64,000 nucleotides of DNA from Epiperipatus broadwayi (Eukaryota; Onychophora; Udeonychophora; Euonychophora; Peripatidae). Location of the stretch: contig JAQFVV010000456.1 of assembly GCA_028023455.1 (NCBI GenBank), forward strand, positions 188,001-252,000, read 5' to 3'. Of this stretch, positions 1-12,270 are shown in pieces; position 1 is the first letter of the stretch, and each line of letters starts with the position of its first letter. The notes under the pieces were generated by a model. It saw only the letters and a program-made list of their open reading frames with translations. It did not search any database and was not told where the DNA came from. A program made the translations under genes and the position numbers.

Positions 1-3000
1 TAATATCATTGCTTATGGTTGTGAAAGCTGGCCATACAAAATAACACAGCTATAGACAGTTAAAATTATAGTAATGATTAGAATATAATATTTTCAGAAT
101 TAATAGTTTAAATAAATGAAAGATAATATTATAATTAGTCAAAATTAATAGGGTATATTTTTATTAATAAACTTCGGGATGGTGAGAATTATATTTAGTC
201 CTATAAGTTTCAATTTATTTTTCAAAAATTAGAAAATACATTAGTTTTGGTAATTTAAACCGAGACATAAATAAAAGATTATTTTTGTAAAGTGAATAGA
301 CACGTGATCGTATATTACATGCTTTCACGCACACACACACTTGGTAAATAATAATAAAGTTTGTGAATTTAAAACTAGATATAATTGTCATCTATCATAA
401 AAATTAAAGTTTAAAATATTATAGATTGTCTTAATAATTATTTTAAAGATCAAATAATAATTTTATCAAACTATGATTAAATTTAATAATATTAAGTTAA
501 AGTAATATTCCAGACATTACGTCATAAATATTTATTTAAAAAGTACAATTTATCATCCAAAATAGAATGACTAATATTGTTCGCGCTAAAAACAAATATT
601 GACCAATCAACAGATTTAAATTGGCAAGAAAAAAATCTAAGATAGACAGAAGCGGGAGATGGAATGTGAAAGTTGAAGAGGAAGGTAACCTTTTTGAATT
701 GCTTGTAACATCGAAGCTGAAAAAAGTAATATAAATTTATAAATTAATAATTATTCTAAAGTTAGTCTTGAACAGATAATATAATTTTGTATCCAGAAAG
801 ATGATTTGCTAATTTCTACGTGATCTTACCAGTGGATTTAATCAAATTTGACCATTCAGCCTACAATAAAATGGAAATACCAAGAATAATAATTGAAATA
901 ATTATTGAAAGAAAAATGAGTGAAAATTGTATAAGTTTTGTATTATTTGTGCTCAACCAGAAATTAAATCCTATAACTTGGAAAAATACAAAGGAAAAGC
1001 TGTGTGAAAATATAAGAAAGCAACTATTTGCTATCGAGAGAATCTTATGACGAACATTTGTTTTATAAGTATTTAAAACTAAGTCATATTTCTCTATGAG
1101 AAAAATCATAATAAGCGTTCAAGTATATAGAAAAAGAATGAGGAAGAAAAGTATGTTATATTACAGGAAAAACATTATTTAAAATATAGTTTCTAAATTA
1201 AAAATAGAAGAAAAGCCATAGTCCTGTATAAAGTGCTATATGAACTTACTAAGAGGAACCTAACATTTTTATCTCATCATAGAAAAAAAGGAAAAGATAT
1301 TAAATGGAAAGAATATTATTTTAAACAGATATAATTAATCACTAAAATGAGGAAAATGGATCCATGGAAATAAAGAAAAATTTATTGAATTTTTAAAATA
1401 AAGTACAAGATGCATCGAGGGAAAACCAAGCGCGCGGGGGAAAAAGCTAGCAGACTATGTAAAGGAGATCTCAAGAATAAGTGGAAAAAGATGAAGAAAA
1501 TTAAGGATCATCGTCCAAGAAGAATTAATAAACAGAATTAAAAGTTTAAATTAGAACATTAAGTGACTGAAGAAAATAAAATATAATTTTTTGTTTTAGC
1601 TTTGCAATGAACGATTTTCCAAGCGAGTCCAACAAAGCTGTATCGTAAATATAGTTTTAATTATTTTTTTTTATTGTATTTAAAGTATAAAATTTGAATT
1701 AGCTTAGGGAAACATATAAACATAAATTTTATAATAATTATATTTAAATATACGAGCTAATGGAATGAGAGAAATATTAGTATAAATAAAAATGTGTGTA
1801 TGGAAAATTTTAAATACCTACTAGAAGTCCTGGAATGGAGAAGTTTACAAATACGATCCAGAGGATAGAGATCGTTGGTAATTTTAATATTATTGGTAAT
1901 ATGTAATATATTTTTTTTATAGGTCATCTATTAATGAATGAAGTATGAAAGATGTTAAAAGTTATAAGTACACATTTATCCAACATCAAACATATATTTA
2001 AGAGAGTAGTAAAATTTTAAAATGTGCATGCAATAAATAATCTAAAAATGATTAATAATAAGTAGCATATTAATTATGTGATTCTTTTGAGTTTTATATT
2101 GAAAATATTCAAATAGTTTATAACAGTAGAGATAGAAATATACGAGAAGTATAGTAAAGAATTTTCTTAAGAATAGCTGTATAGTTAAATAAAAATGAAT
2201 TTTATTATTATTAGCAAAGTAGACAGAGAATTTGTCGATGTAATGAAGAGATGAATCTGAAGAAATCAATCAGATAGTGACTTGGGAGTACTGATGTCAA
2301 AGGAAACCAAGAGGATGTTTTATTAAACTATAAGGAATGAAATATGTGGATCATAATTATTTGTGTGACTTCAGTGTAGATAACTTCGCCCTACAACTGA
2401 GCACATATATTCTGGACAGTGTTTTTTTTTTACATATCTTTGAAACTTTCTGATGTGATGAAGCTGAAGAAATAGCTTTAGCATCCTTCCAATACTAGAG
2501 GCAGATAGACAGATAAAAGTCACTCCTCTATGGCGTCCTTAAATTCACTGTGCCATGATTGTCAAAGTTTTATAAAGGATAATATCTTGTTTATTTTGAT
2601 CCAACGCATCTATATCTTCGCTATCTTGATTTCATGAAAATACATCGTCAGGGAGATAATTTTTATAGAAATGATACATAAGATAGAAAGTAAGTTAGAT
2701 AGTAGTTATGTAAGAATAGTTATTTACTAGAGTAAAGTAGAATTGTATAAGTCCAAAGTGAAAGTATAAGTATTATAAAAGATGAAGAATCATATGATAT
2801 AATTTTAAAGCCAATTGCTAAACTGATATAATTTTAAAAAAAAAAAAAAAAACCTTAGAATTAAGTTTTAAAACAATAATAAGATTTTAAAATATTGTAC
2901 GTGAGATTTAGTAAAAGAGATTGCATGTTTATTTGGAAAATGAGTTAAAGAAATATATAACAAAAAAAAATGTGTATTTTTACATAGTGTGTGGATAATG

Positions 3001-3400
3001 TTAATTGCTATATAAAGTTAAGGATGGGATCAAAATTTTATCAGTAATTATATTATGATTGATAATAAAAGGAACATGAAAATATCATAAGGATTAAATT
3101 CTGTAGGATTCCATACTAACAAGAATAAGTATAATTTTGTAATTTTTGTATAACTTTACATAACAGTAAAGATCTTATAGAAATATAATTTTGAAATTAT
3201 AAGGACATAATGTCAAATAGAAAAGTTTAATGGATAGAAATTTTGTGTATTCAGCTAAGCTCAAAACATGTATCCAATAATAATAATATTGTAAAATACT
3301 TTTGTAATTATTAATGGTAAAAGGGTAAAATAAAATTCGATAATAATAATGTTAAGACATCAACGGGTATAAATAAAAGTTTGTGATAAGTAAATAGGGA
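1..3400. other. AT-rich DNA, no gene recognised
   Basis: I see no coding region. Short open frames at 820-1109 and 2042-2269 are low-complexity Ile/Asn/Lys/Phe strings with no motif. The plus strand is purine-rich from about 640 to 1560, and a small GC island (gcgcgcggggg) sits near 1430. The stretch may be the body of a diverged copy of the large TGTRACC element described at 42.4 and 58.2 kb, whose apparent end lies at 4403, but I could not align this part convincingly. Confidence 0.5.
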
Positions 3401-4403
3401 TATCCGCTGTAAATAATGTACAAAGTGTTATTTGTTATAATGTTAATAAAATGTTATAAAATTTTATTAGTAAGCTTTGTGTCTTGGTTGTTGTTTTTCC
3501 TACACATGAAATGCATGAAATCACAACGCACGTTTATAATTAAACATGTTTATGATTTTGCACAGGATAATAAATATTAGAAATTTTAATAATTTATTTT
3601 GTTTTATTTACATAATAAAATGAAAGAAGTATAAGTAGAACAGGTATTGGTCATGGGTTAATTGCCACAATATTTAAGTAAAATATATGCGAACGTTACC
3701 ACATAACTTTTGATTATCAGATTAATAAATGTTACCACGAAAATATTTAATACATCTAGAAAGAAAAGAAGATTATATTATTTTATTATTGTCATTGTTC
3801 TTATTAATTAGTTATTCGTTACGTAGTGAACTATGACATAAAATTCCCTTATCATAGTTTACTATGGCAATATGAAATCAGTTTTAATTACAATTTATGA
3901 ACCTGAGATTTAGTTATTTATTTGCTTATTGATTTATCTATTTGATTTGATATGATTTGATTAATTTAACTCTATTTTATTTAATTAATTTATTTATGTG
4001 AGCTAGAATTTGTTTTAAAAATATTAAGATATGATAAAAGTTTTAAAAGTCGTAGGAATGCTATTAGTCAATTATTTAGGATAGTGTTCTTATGCCATTG
4101 GGATAGTATCTCAATGATCTCTCGGCTTGTTCCTTTGTCATTGCTCCAGGTCTCATGGGAATAATAAAAGATGTTTATGTTGATTCATTTCACAGACATA
4201 ACTGTGTTTATAAAGTTCTGAGCTAGTGATTATTTTATTTAATTATAATAATATATTTGATAGACTGAGTTAGATAACCCGGAATTATTATTAATGTTAA
4301 TTATTATTGACCGGAAATAAATAAGTAAAGAAATTCCGGAATAGTTAGTATATTCTTAGCATGTTGGCATGTTGTTATTATTATGGAGCGGGGGAAGGTT
4401 ACA
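3400..4403 (+). repeat. Possible diverged 3' part of the large TGTRACC element
   Basis: The stretch ends in GGTTACA directly followed by (AT)n at 4404-4420, the same arrangement as the end of the large element at 46898. Two internal blocks look colinear with that element: a gtgt..ttggttgtt block near 3480 resembling 46080, and aactgtgtttat near 4200 matching 46430. Spacing to the end is similar (about 930 versus 820 bp). Similarity is patchy, so membership is tentative. Confidence 0.3.
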
Positions 4404-4519
4404 ATATATATATATATATTGTACTAGTTTCTATCTATTGACAACCACACTTACTCTGCAACCTTGGTTTAGCTGGGTTTCAACCTTATTTATAATAAAT
4501 TTATAATATTATATTATAA

Positions 4520-4740
4520 ATATGGCGTGAACGAACTGGCAACGTTCGAGCAGAGTGGAGAATACTATTGATAGCATAGCTGTCAATAATGCATACAATC
4601 AGACTGAGCTATGCAACACATAACATGATCACATTTACAGATCATGGCCCACCTCGACTGCTAGATTCAAATCCCTACTATCCAAACACTTTATTTGTTT
4701 TGTAGTAAACCCTACGCGCCAGCTAGTCTAAAACTGACAT
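4520..4740 (+). repeat. SINE-like interspersed repeat
   Basis: This is a more GC-rich island in AT-rich DNA. A pol III B-box-like string (gattcaaatcc) lies near 4667-4677. The flanking text (ttgatagca.agct.tcaataat, then ccaa.cactttattt) recurs loosely at 32,200-32,285, which suggests a repeat family. No clear A box or target duplication was found. Confidence 0.35.
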
Positions 4741-6345
4741 GTTCGAACAGTAGGCCCATAATCTAGTGCTTGAAAAATCCCTTAACTAGCTCAGTATACT
4801 TTTTAATTCAATAACAAATTATTTCTTAACTAGTGGCAAAAAAGAATTGACTGACAAAATAAAGCTTTAAGTTTAAAGACAGTTTATTTTAATTAACACT
4901 AATTATTAAAGTTTTTAACTACTTTAGATATTTTTTAATTAACATAAACATTTAAGGTACTTATATGTGGCCACGCACACACATTTTTAAACACACATGA
5001 AAATATAATCTAGCAATGTTAAATGACAAAGTATTAAATAGTATAATAAACATTAAATATAAGGCATTCAAACCAACACGCACATCAATAGTTCTTTATG
5101 CAATGATAAAAAATTTTTACTACTGACTTTGGAGGCTTTATGGACAGCAATGACTACTTTGAATTTATAAATGGAAATAAGAAAGTTATTAAATACCAAG
5201 GTTTTTGGAGTGTGGAGATTTTGTTTGTTTGCTTTCTGTGTTTCCAGTGTATTTCTGAATTGTTTTATTACCAGTCAGCTGGTTTTCTACTTCTGCGAAG
5301 GATTCCTGTTGATTGGCAATCCTGCTTACTTCTTTTATTAAGGTTGAGGATGGTTATTTATTTTGTGGCACTATTATTATTAAAACAGTAGATACTGGGG
5401 CATCTCTCATTTATTGGGTGGCTGTTACTTCATCTCAGGCAGAGTACTGGTATTTGGACAAGGTTTGAAGTTCTTTGCATGTTCCAATGAAGCTATTAAT
5501 GCTGCATGACTGATTGATGAATTGAACTCATAGATTGACTAATCAAAACTAAAACTTTACACTGTTTTCTAAACTCAGCTGTTTCTCAAACACAACTAAC
5601 TGTCTGATAAAAAATTGACTATTTATACCTAACATATGTTGTCATTTTGATATCCTTCTGCTATATCTGTTGTCAAATTTCTTTCCTTGTTTTAATTGCA
5701 TTTCTTTGAGATAAGCTTTTAATTCTATTGTTGGAGATATCAATTATCAGCCATCAAACATGTTGTTTTTACATTTTTAATTAGTAGCCATTGCTGTGTT
5801 TTTAAATATAATTTTCCTTTATTTCATTTTAACATGCACGTATTTATGCAATGTTTATAATCGCAGATATATATTTTATTAACAAGCATTCGTCATTTAC
5901 ACACATGTATATTTTAATCCAAACTCAACACTAGTTTTAAGATTACCTTTTTTCTTTAACTTAAATAAAAAGAGATTTATATTTTTAAACTTTAAGTTAT
6001 ATTTCAACTAATAATAATAAATTTTTTAACTTCTTTTAATTTTATGTAACTATGAATTAATTGTTTCTAGCAAAACTTTTTAAACTTAGAACTTTTAGTT
6101 CAACATTTCTAAAGCAAACCCCCCTCCCCCTTCTAATTAATTAATTGTAACTTTTATTTCAACTATTAATATTAAAATAACTATTTGACTTTTAATCTTA
6201 TGTTTTTGAAAACAAACTGCAATAAAAACTCTTAAACTTTTAAATACTATTCTCTTTTAATGAAAGAATTTTGTTTTAATATTTTTTAGATAAAATTATT
6301 ATGTGACAACACAATGTTGGTACAATATATATATATATAAAGAGC
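4740..6345. other. AT-rich DNA between two (TA)n tracts, no gene recognised
   Basis: The segment from 4421 (starting TGTACTAG) to about 6324 (ending GGTACA) lies between two (TA)n tracts and could be a decayed element with short TGTAC/GTACA ends. An 83-codon open frame at 5140-5391 has hydrophobic low-complexity content, no motif and no relatives I recognise. A C-rich run sits near 6119-6130. Confidence 0.4.
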
Positions 6346-6366
6346 TCACATATAAGCTCTTAACAA

Positions 6367-6436
6367 GCTTTGCAGAATAACTCTAAGACCGGTTTCTGCT
6401 GCTGGCTTCCTCAGTGAGGTGCCAGGATATTCAAGC
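6367..6436 (-). ncRNA. Hammerhead-like motif, unit 1 (partly decayed)
   Basis: Read on the minus strand: CTGAGGA core (complement of 6408-6414), GAAAC (6392-6396) and GTC (6387-6389). The stem II region has lost a base relative to units 4 and 5, and the 3' side of stem I is TTAGAG instead of TGAGG, so pairing with CCTCA is broken. Probably inactive. Confidence 0.45.
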
Positions 6437-6739
6437 ATTAGATTAAAAATACCAGGACAAGCCCAGCACTTTATCTAATAGATAGCTATTAAGTAGAAAA
6501 TCTGAAATTTTCAGACATCCATTTGTCTTCCAATCCAGCTATCTAACTTAAATAGCCATATGAGACTGAACTCAGTTCAGATGCACCATATATTAATAGC
6601 TTTAGCAATACAAAATCACCAAAGCCTTAATAGCAAAAAATAAAATTACAAAAAAAATCAAGTTAGATGTCACATGACCTAATTTATAAAGCTTGTCTTA
6701 CAAATGTTATCTAATGAGCATGGCAATAGCTCTTAATAA

Positions 6740-6810
6740 GCTTTTCAGAATATCCCTATCCTCAAACTGGTTTTTAGCTTCTGGATTTTTTCACTGTGGC
6801 ACTAGGATAT
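6740..6810 (-). ncRNA. Hammerhead-like motif, unit 2 (decayed)
   Basis: This is the minus-strand equivalent of units 4 and 5, but the CTGAGGA core is replaced by a GTGAAAA-like string and GAAAC by AAAAC. The outer stem I arms (atatccta and gatagggatat) are still recognisable. It should not cleave. Confidence 0.35.
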
Positions 6811-7119
6811 TCAAGCATTAGAATTAGAATACCAGATCAAGCCCACCACTTCATCTAATGGTTAATTATTAAGTAAAAAATCTGAAATTTTCAGGTATCC
6901 ATATATCTTCAAATCCAACTACTTAACTTAAATAGTCTTATGGGACTGAACCAAGTTCAGATACACCATATATTAATAGCTTTAGCAATATAAAATTATG
7001 AAAGCCTTAACAGCAAAAAATATAATTGCAAATAAATCAAATCATATGTCACATGATCTAATTTATGAAGCTTGTATTACAAATGTTATCTAATGAGCAT
7101 GCCAATATCTCTTAACAAG

Positions 7120-7192
7120 CTTTTCAGAATATTCCTATCCTCAGACCAATTTCTACCTTCTGGATTTTCTCAGTGAGGTGCTAGGATATTCA
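7120..7192 (-). ncRNA. Hammerhead-like motif, unit 3 (near-intact)
   Basis: Minus strand: CTGAGAA (complement of 7167-7173, one change from CTGANGA), GAAAT (7149-7153) and GTC (7144-7146). Stem I CCTCA/TGAGG is perfect and is followed outward by an internal loop and a second helix. Stem III would be minimal. Confidence 0.45.
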
Positions 7193-7386
7193 AGAATTAG
7201 ATTTAAAATACCAGGTCAATCCCAGCACCTTACCTTATGGTTAACTATTAAGCAGAAAATCTGAAATTTTCAGACATCCATATGTCTTCAAATCCAGATA
7301 TCTATCTTACTAACTTAAATAACCATATGGGACTGAACCAAGTTTATATATACCATATATTAACCTAGTATTTTTAAATCTAATGC

Positions 7387-7455
7387 TTAAATACCCTAGC
7401 ACCTCACTGAGGAAAGCCAAAAGCTAGAAACCAGTCAGAGGATAGGGATATTCTG
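7387..7455 (+). ncRNA. Hammerhead-like motif, unit 4
   Basis: Plus strand: CTGAGGA at 7407-7413, a small AGC/GCT hairpin, GAAAC at 7427-7431 and GTC at 7434-7436. Stem I is ccTCA against AGAGG, with one mismatch next to the core, and the distal helix CCCTA/TAGGG is present. Core bases match the hammerhead consensus apart from an A.A pair at the foot of stem II. Confidence 0.5.
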
Positions 7456-7720
7456 AAAAGCTATTGACATGCTCATAAGATAATATGACATCTGACTTGA
7501 TTTCTTTGCAATTAAATTTTTTACTCTTAAGGCTTTTGGTGATTTTATATTGATAAAGCTATTAATATATGGTGCATCTGAACTTGGTTCAATCCCATGA
7601 AACTATTTTAATTAGCTGGATTTGAAGACATATGGATGTCTGGAAAATTCAGATTTTCTACTTAATAGTTAAGCATTAGATAAAGTCTGAGCTTGACCTG
7701 GTATTTTAATTTAATGCTTA

Positions 7721-7784
7721 AATATCCTAGCACTTCACTGAGGAAAGCCAGAAGCTAGAAACCAGTCTGAGGATAGGGATATTC
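7721..7784 (+). ncRNA. Type I hammerhead-like ribozyme motif, unit 5 (best copy)
   Basis: Plus strand: CTGAGGA at 7738-7744; stem II AGC/GCT with a five-base loop and an A.A mismatch at its base; GAAA at 7758-7761 plus C; a two-base loop; then GTC at 7765-7767. Stem I pairs TTCA (7734-7737) with TGAG(G) (7768-7772). An asymmetric internal loop follows, then a second helix AATATCCTA against TAGGGATATT with one bulged G. A loop on stem I facing a stem II loop is the usual type I layout. Stem III would have only two pairs in a monomer, as in retrozymes, which cleave best as dimers. Confidence 0.55.
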
Positions 7785-7830
7785 TAAAAAGTTTGTTAAG
7801 AGCTGCCGGAACGCTCATTAGATAATATAA

Positions 7831-9071
7831 ATATGATAATTATGTGTGGCTTATGGTATTATAATCCTCTATATTGAGACGATAATGTCTCATGGCATTT
7901 GCATATAAAGTTTGAAAGGAAAAGTAGAAATTAATGTGAGCAACATGTATTTTAGATACTTATTTTAAAATATATATATATATCCTGAAATAACAGATTA
8001 ATGATTAAATAATTTTGATACTTAAAAGTATTATAAATTATTTAAAATCAAATATAAAAAGATCTATTTGATATTTTATTTAATTCTGATGTTGGTAATA
8101 AATAAATTAAAAATTAAAACAAGCTTATTTTCATTATAAAATTTTATTAACTATTTTTACTGTATTATTAAGTAAACGTTTTCTGAATTAAAACTAATTA
8201 GTTTTGATAAAAGTAAAATATTTTGGAAAACCGATTGTTTTTAACAATATACTTTGATTGTAATTAATTCTATAGTTTGTTTTTATTAGAAGAATTAAGA
8301 AAAAAAATTAGATAAAAATTAGTTCTAATTAATGTAAATCGGAAGACTGGGCAATGTAATTAGATTATCTGGTTGTTTTTTTTAATCAAGATAAAAAAAA
8401 ATCTTGCTCAGTTATCCTGTTTTTAAATTCTACTATAGTCTATAAATAATGAGGTCAAATTAAAGATTATGAGTAAGTTAATAAGTTATATATTGAAAAG
8501 AATGCTTTAGTGGAGTGTGTGGAAAACCAGGTATGAATTGATGGAGTTTGAAATTCCATAGAAGCAGGGATGCCTTCTTTATAAATTCATAGCCCAGTAT
8601 GTGTGAGATTAACAAATTGCCTGCGCCAATTCAGCAACTGATAGAAACTAAACGGAGTTGAAATTTGCCAACACTTATTTAATGCTTGCTTATTTTGGAC
8701 ATGACGCTTTATACAATATAAATTGAAACACAGAGGAAAGTCACATATATATTGTGAAATATAACTCTAAAAAAAACGAAGAAAAAAATATATTCCATGT
8801 AAGTCATTTTACTTAAGCTGATTTTTTAAAAGAGGAAATTTCTCAAAATAATAGTACTTAAAGCAATTTCAAAGCAATTCAATAGTAAAAATGAATATCA
8901 TATTTTTTTATTAAAAGTTAGACGATAAAAGTTAAAAACAAAATAACTTTGAATAGAAATAATGTATTGAACTAAGGAATTAACAGATGAAAAACAAGCC
9001 AGAATTTTAAAATAACTTTCCTGCTGGATTTTTAAAAAGATAAGTAATATTTTTTATCTTAAATAATATTT
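7831..9071. other. AT-rich DNA, no gene recognised
   Basis: No ORF with a recognisable motif and no strong repeat structure. There is a short (TA)n run near 7972-7982 and a slightly more GC-rich island at 8510-8650 with no assignable content. Confidence 0.5.
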
Positions 9072-10117
9072 ACAATTAAGACTGTTACTAAAAATATCCA
9101 CAGAAGAGGTAGTTTTTATTCAGCTTTATTCCTGCCTAACATACTTTCGATATAACATGTATACTATATTTATAACTTATAATAGTATGACTTAAGAGTT
9201 CTTGATATTAATGTATAAGTAGTAACCATTTAGAGGTATGCTTGTGTCTTTCTAGTGATTAAAAAACAAGTCACTTGATATTGCTCAAGGTTCCTTTATT
9301 TTCAGCTTGCTGTTCTCTCTTTCCATGCATATAATTTTTGCTTTTGATAATTTGACTTGTGGCTGTTTTTGTTCATGGTCAGTGAATATTGATGAGGATT
9401 TTTTTTCAGGCTCTGTTGTATAAATATCTATGTTGGGCCAGTCTAGTTGAAACGTTGATCCATGACTCTCCATACTATTCTAAATTGCATGCAAGTTTGG
9501 TGCATTTAATTTTATAGACCACTTGATATGCAGATTTATTTGACAAAATGTCTTTAGTTGTTAATTAATTGGTTCAGTGATAAATCCAATGTAAGCTTTC
9601 ATACTCATCCATCATTGAACCAGTTAATTAACAATTTTAAAGACATAGATTGCAGCCAACCTGCATGATACTTTAGCATATTATGTAGAGTCAAGGGCCA
9701 ACTTTTTGACTAGATTAGCCCAACATAGATATTTATAGGACAGATCTCTCAAAAATAAAGAATACTCATCAACATTTACTCACCATGAACAAAAAATCAA
9801 CTACAAATTTGAATTATCAAAAGCAAAAATTATATATATGGAAAGAAGCAGAAAATTAAGAAGACTTTGCAGTAGCAAGTGAGTATTTTTCAATCAATAT
9901 AAAAGTCACAAATGTTCTGCTATCAAAGAGGTGGAACATTTAAATAAATTTTAATATTTTGAAGAGCTAATTATTCATACATTAATACCAAGAACTCTTA
10001 TGTCATATTGCTATAAGCCATGAATTTGATAAACATGTTATAGGCAGTAATGAAACTGAATATTTTTTAAAAAACTACATTTTCTGTGGATGTTTTCATT
10101 AATAGTTGTGAATTACA
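9072..10117. mobile_element. 1-kb foldback element (~510-bp imperfect inverted arms)
   Basis: The left arm (9072-9581) is the approximate reverse complement of the right arm (9611-10117), with a loop of about 29 bases. The best blocks are the inner ends (ggttcagtgat against atcattgaacc), tatccacagaa.a against its complement near 10085, and the tattaatgtataa block near 9208 against attcatacattaata near 9975. Both arms contain the same decayed peptide-like text: on the minus strand at 9285-9473 a 62-residue open frame includes DIYTTEP and DHEQKQ, and the right arm carries a broken version. I do not recognise a transposase. It is either a foldback DNA transposon or an inverted pair of one family. 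Confidence 0.6.
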
Positions 10118-11440
10118 TTAGTTTAGAAAGGAAGGAAATTAATTTTAGTTGAATTAATACTGTTATAAAATAATAATTATAATAATTATTTATGGATTTT
10201 CAAAGGAATATAGTAAGGTTTCTTTATTTCAAAAAAGACAAAAATATTCTTGTACAGTTAAAGTATTAAAATATTACTGTATTTGTAGAGTAAAATAATT
10301 AAAATTAGTGGCTAAAAATATTTTATATTTTGAACATGCACTTAGTGTATATTGGTATATGTTTGTTGTATAATGATTTGTAATATATTATTGACAAATA
10401 ATTTTTTTTTATTATAGCATGCATACATACATATTTCTATATCCATGCACATTTTTTATGACAAAATGACTTTCTTTATCTAAATAATTATTGAAATGTT
10501 TTCTTACTATCATACAAGCACATCTGTATATATATATATATGTGTGTGTGTGCGTGTGTGCGTGTGTGTCATGTAAACATATTATTATATCTGTAAATGA
10601 TACTGCTATATCTTATTCTCTATTATTAGTAAATAAAATTAGAATAATGTATTGATAAAATAGAATACATAACAAACCTTTAATTTCATTTTTATTTATT
10701 ATTTGTAATTAATAAATTTATCATTGTTTTAAGATAGTTGGTCGAGTGATATTATTTAATACTAAAGTAGATTTAAATATAAAATATATTTGTACTTCTG
10801 CTGTTCATAATCACAGTCCCCAGGATCCTAAGCTAGTTATGAGTAATAATAGTTAGTGTTTATAGATGTAATTGTATACATTAGTGTTTAATATCCGTAT
10901 AGTTCTCTGGTTGGTACAAAAGTAAATATCACCTTCAAAGTTTACTCATTTTATAATAATTATTATTTTATTGATGGCGAGTATACCAGGTATCCATGAA
11001 ATTTGATGATGAGCTTGATATCTTAATCTTAGCATTTTTATATCTATTATTTGTAACTTTAGCACATAAATATGTGCATTACATTATACCCTAAGTTTGG
11101 CAATGGCTAGAAGATAATTAACCTAGAGTTTATAATGTACTTCTTTTAAATCCAGTTACTAAGGATGACTATTGATTTGATTAATGCTGATGATATTACT
11201 ATGTTTTTAACATGTTTATTATTTATTATCAACCTAAATTCTATCTCTCTGCTCATATTTATTTTATTAATCATGGGATGGTGATATTTGACATCACTCC
11301 ATGCCATGACTTTTCACATACCACTATAATATATTATCATCTTCTTGGATTTGACACATTATAGTAATTTGTTTTAATATAATACTCATGATTTTTTTAT
11401 ACTTTGTTTTATATTAATTAGGTAGATTGTCTTTGATACT
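10118..11440. other. AT-rich DNA with a (TA)n(TG)n microsatellite at 10,526-10,569
   Basis: No gene recognised. The only clear structure is a compound TA/TG/CG dinucleotide tract at 10,526-10,569. Confidence 0.5.
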
Positions 11441-12270
11441 TGTTATAATATCTTTATCCACTGGGTCATGTTTTTGTAGCCCTTATAAAATTTTCATCTC
11501 ATCTTTCACCAACTCTTTTTCTTTCTCTTCTAATTTTTACTCTCTACAGTAGCTCAATATATTTTTTCTTCCATCTTTGCAATGGCTTTTTGGTTTGCCT
11601 TATTTATGTATTTACTTTTATTCCCATACCTTTTTATACACTATCTTTTCTATCTTCACTATAATATCTTGTTTAATTATTTACCTATACTATCTTAAAT
11701 TTTTCTTTTTCATGTGCTAATGAATTTTTTCTATATTCTTTCTTTTTTTTCAATTTAACTTTTATTTCTCTTGCATTTTTGCTTCATTTCATCATATTCT
11801 TTATTTTCAGTTTTCAATTCATTTATTATATTATAAATATTAGCTTTGCTCTCATTCACCTTTATATGTATTTATTATATCACATTTTCATTTTTTGTGT
11901 TTATTTTTTTGTATCATTTTTTTCTATTCAATTCCAATGACTCTTAATGATCCTGGTTTTTCATCTTGGTTTTTTAATCTTTTTAACTATTTAGCATTTT
12001 TACTTATCAAAACTTCTTTTTCCAATATTTTTTTTATATAATTGAATATAAATAGTGACTTTCTTTTCTTCATTAAACTTTTTATCTTCCAGAAAACATC
12101 AAGAATATTTCTTTTGAATCAATGTGCAGTACCTGACCTAATTGATCTTATTGTTTCCATCTTAATTTGATGTGCTATTTTACAACAATTATTAATTTCT
12201 TTTTTATCTTTATTTTTCAGTGAACAACATATGTGATTGCTTAATTACTTTTAATTATTTTTAAATCATG
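11440..12270 (-). pseudogene. Possible decayed coiled-coil ORF (T-rich strand)
   Basis: The plus strand is strongly pyrimidine-rich. The minus strand therefore reads as Lys/Glu-rich text, including a stretch near 11,500-11,540 that translates as KEKELVKDEM. This is the composition expected of a decayed coiled-coil reading frame such as a retroelement ORF1. Stops and shifts interrupt it throughout and no domain is identifiable. It could equally be low-complexity drift. Confidence 0.2.

Larger units (their letters stand above)
6350..7830. repeat. Retrozyme-like tandem array with hammerhead ribozyme motifs
   Basis: Five related units. Three are head-to-tail, with boundaries at 6355, 6728 and 7107 (periods 373 and 379 bp); the third is cut near 7363. 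From about 7366 two more units follow in the opposite orientation. Each unit holds the same 60-70 bp motif resembling a type I hammerhead ribozyme: CTGAGGA, a short hairpin, GAAAC, then GTC, enclosed by a long stem I with an internal loop. Animal retrozymes are known as tandem repeats of a few hundred bp with type I hammerheads and short stem III, and they move through circular RNA using host or LINE machinery. Units differ by roughly 10% by eye, so the array is not recent. No ORF is present. The alternative is an ordinary satellite or Penelope LTR fragment. Confidence 0.62.

Noticed and set aside
5140-5391. 83-codon open frame
   Set aside because: Hydrophobic low-complexity content, no motif, and no splice or codon-use support; a chance opening.
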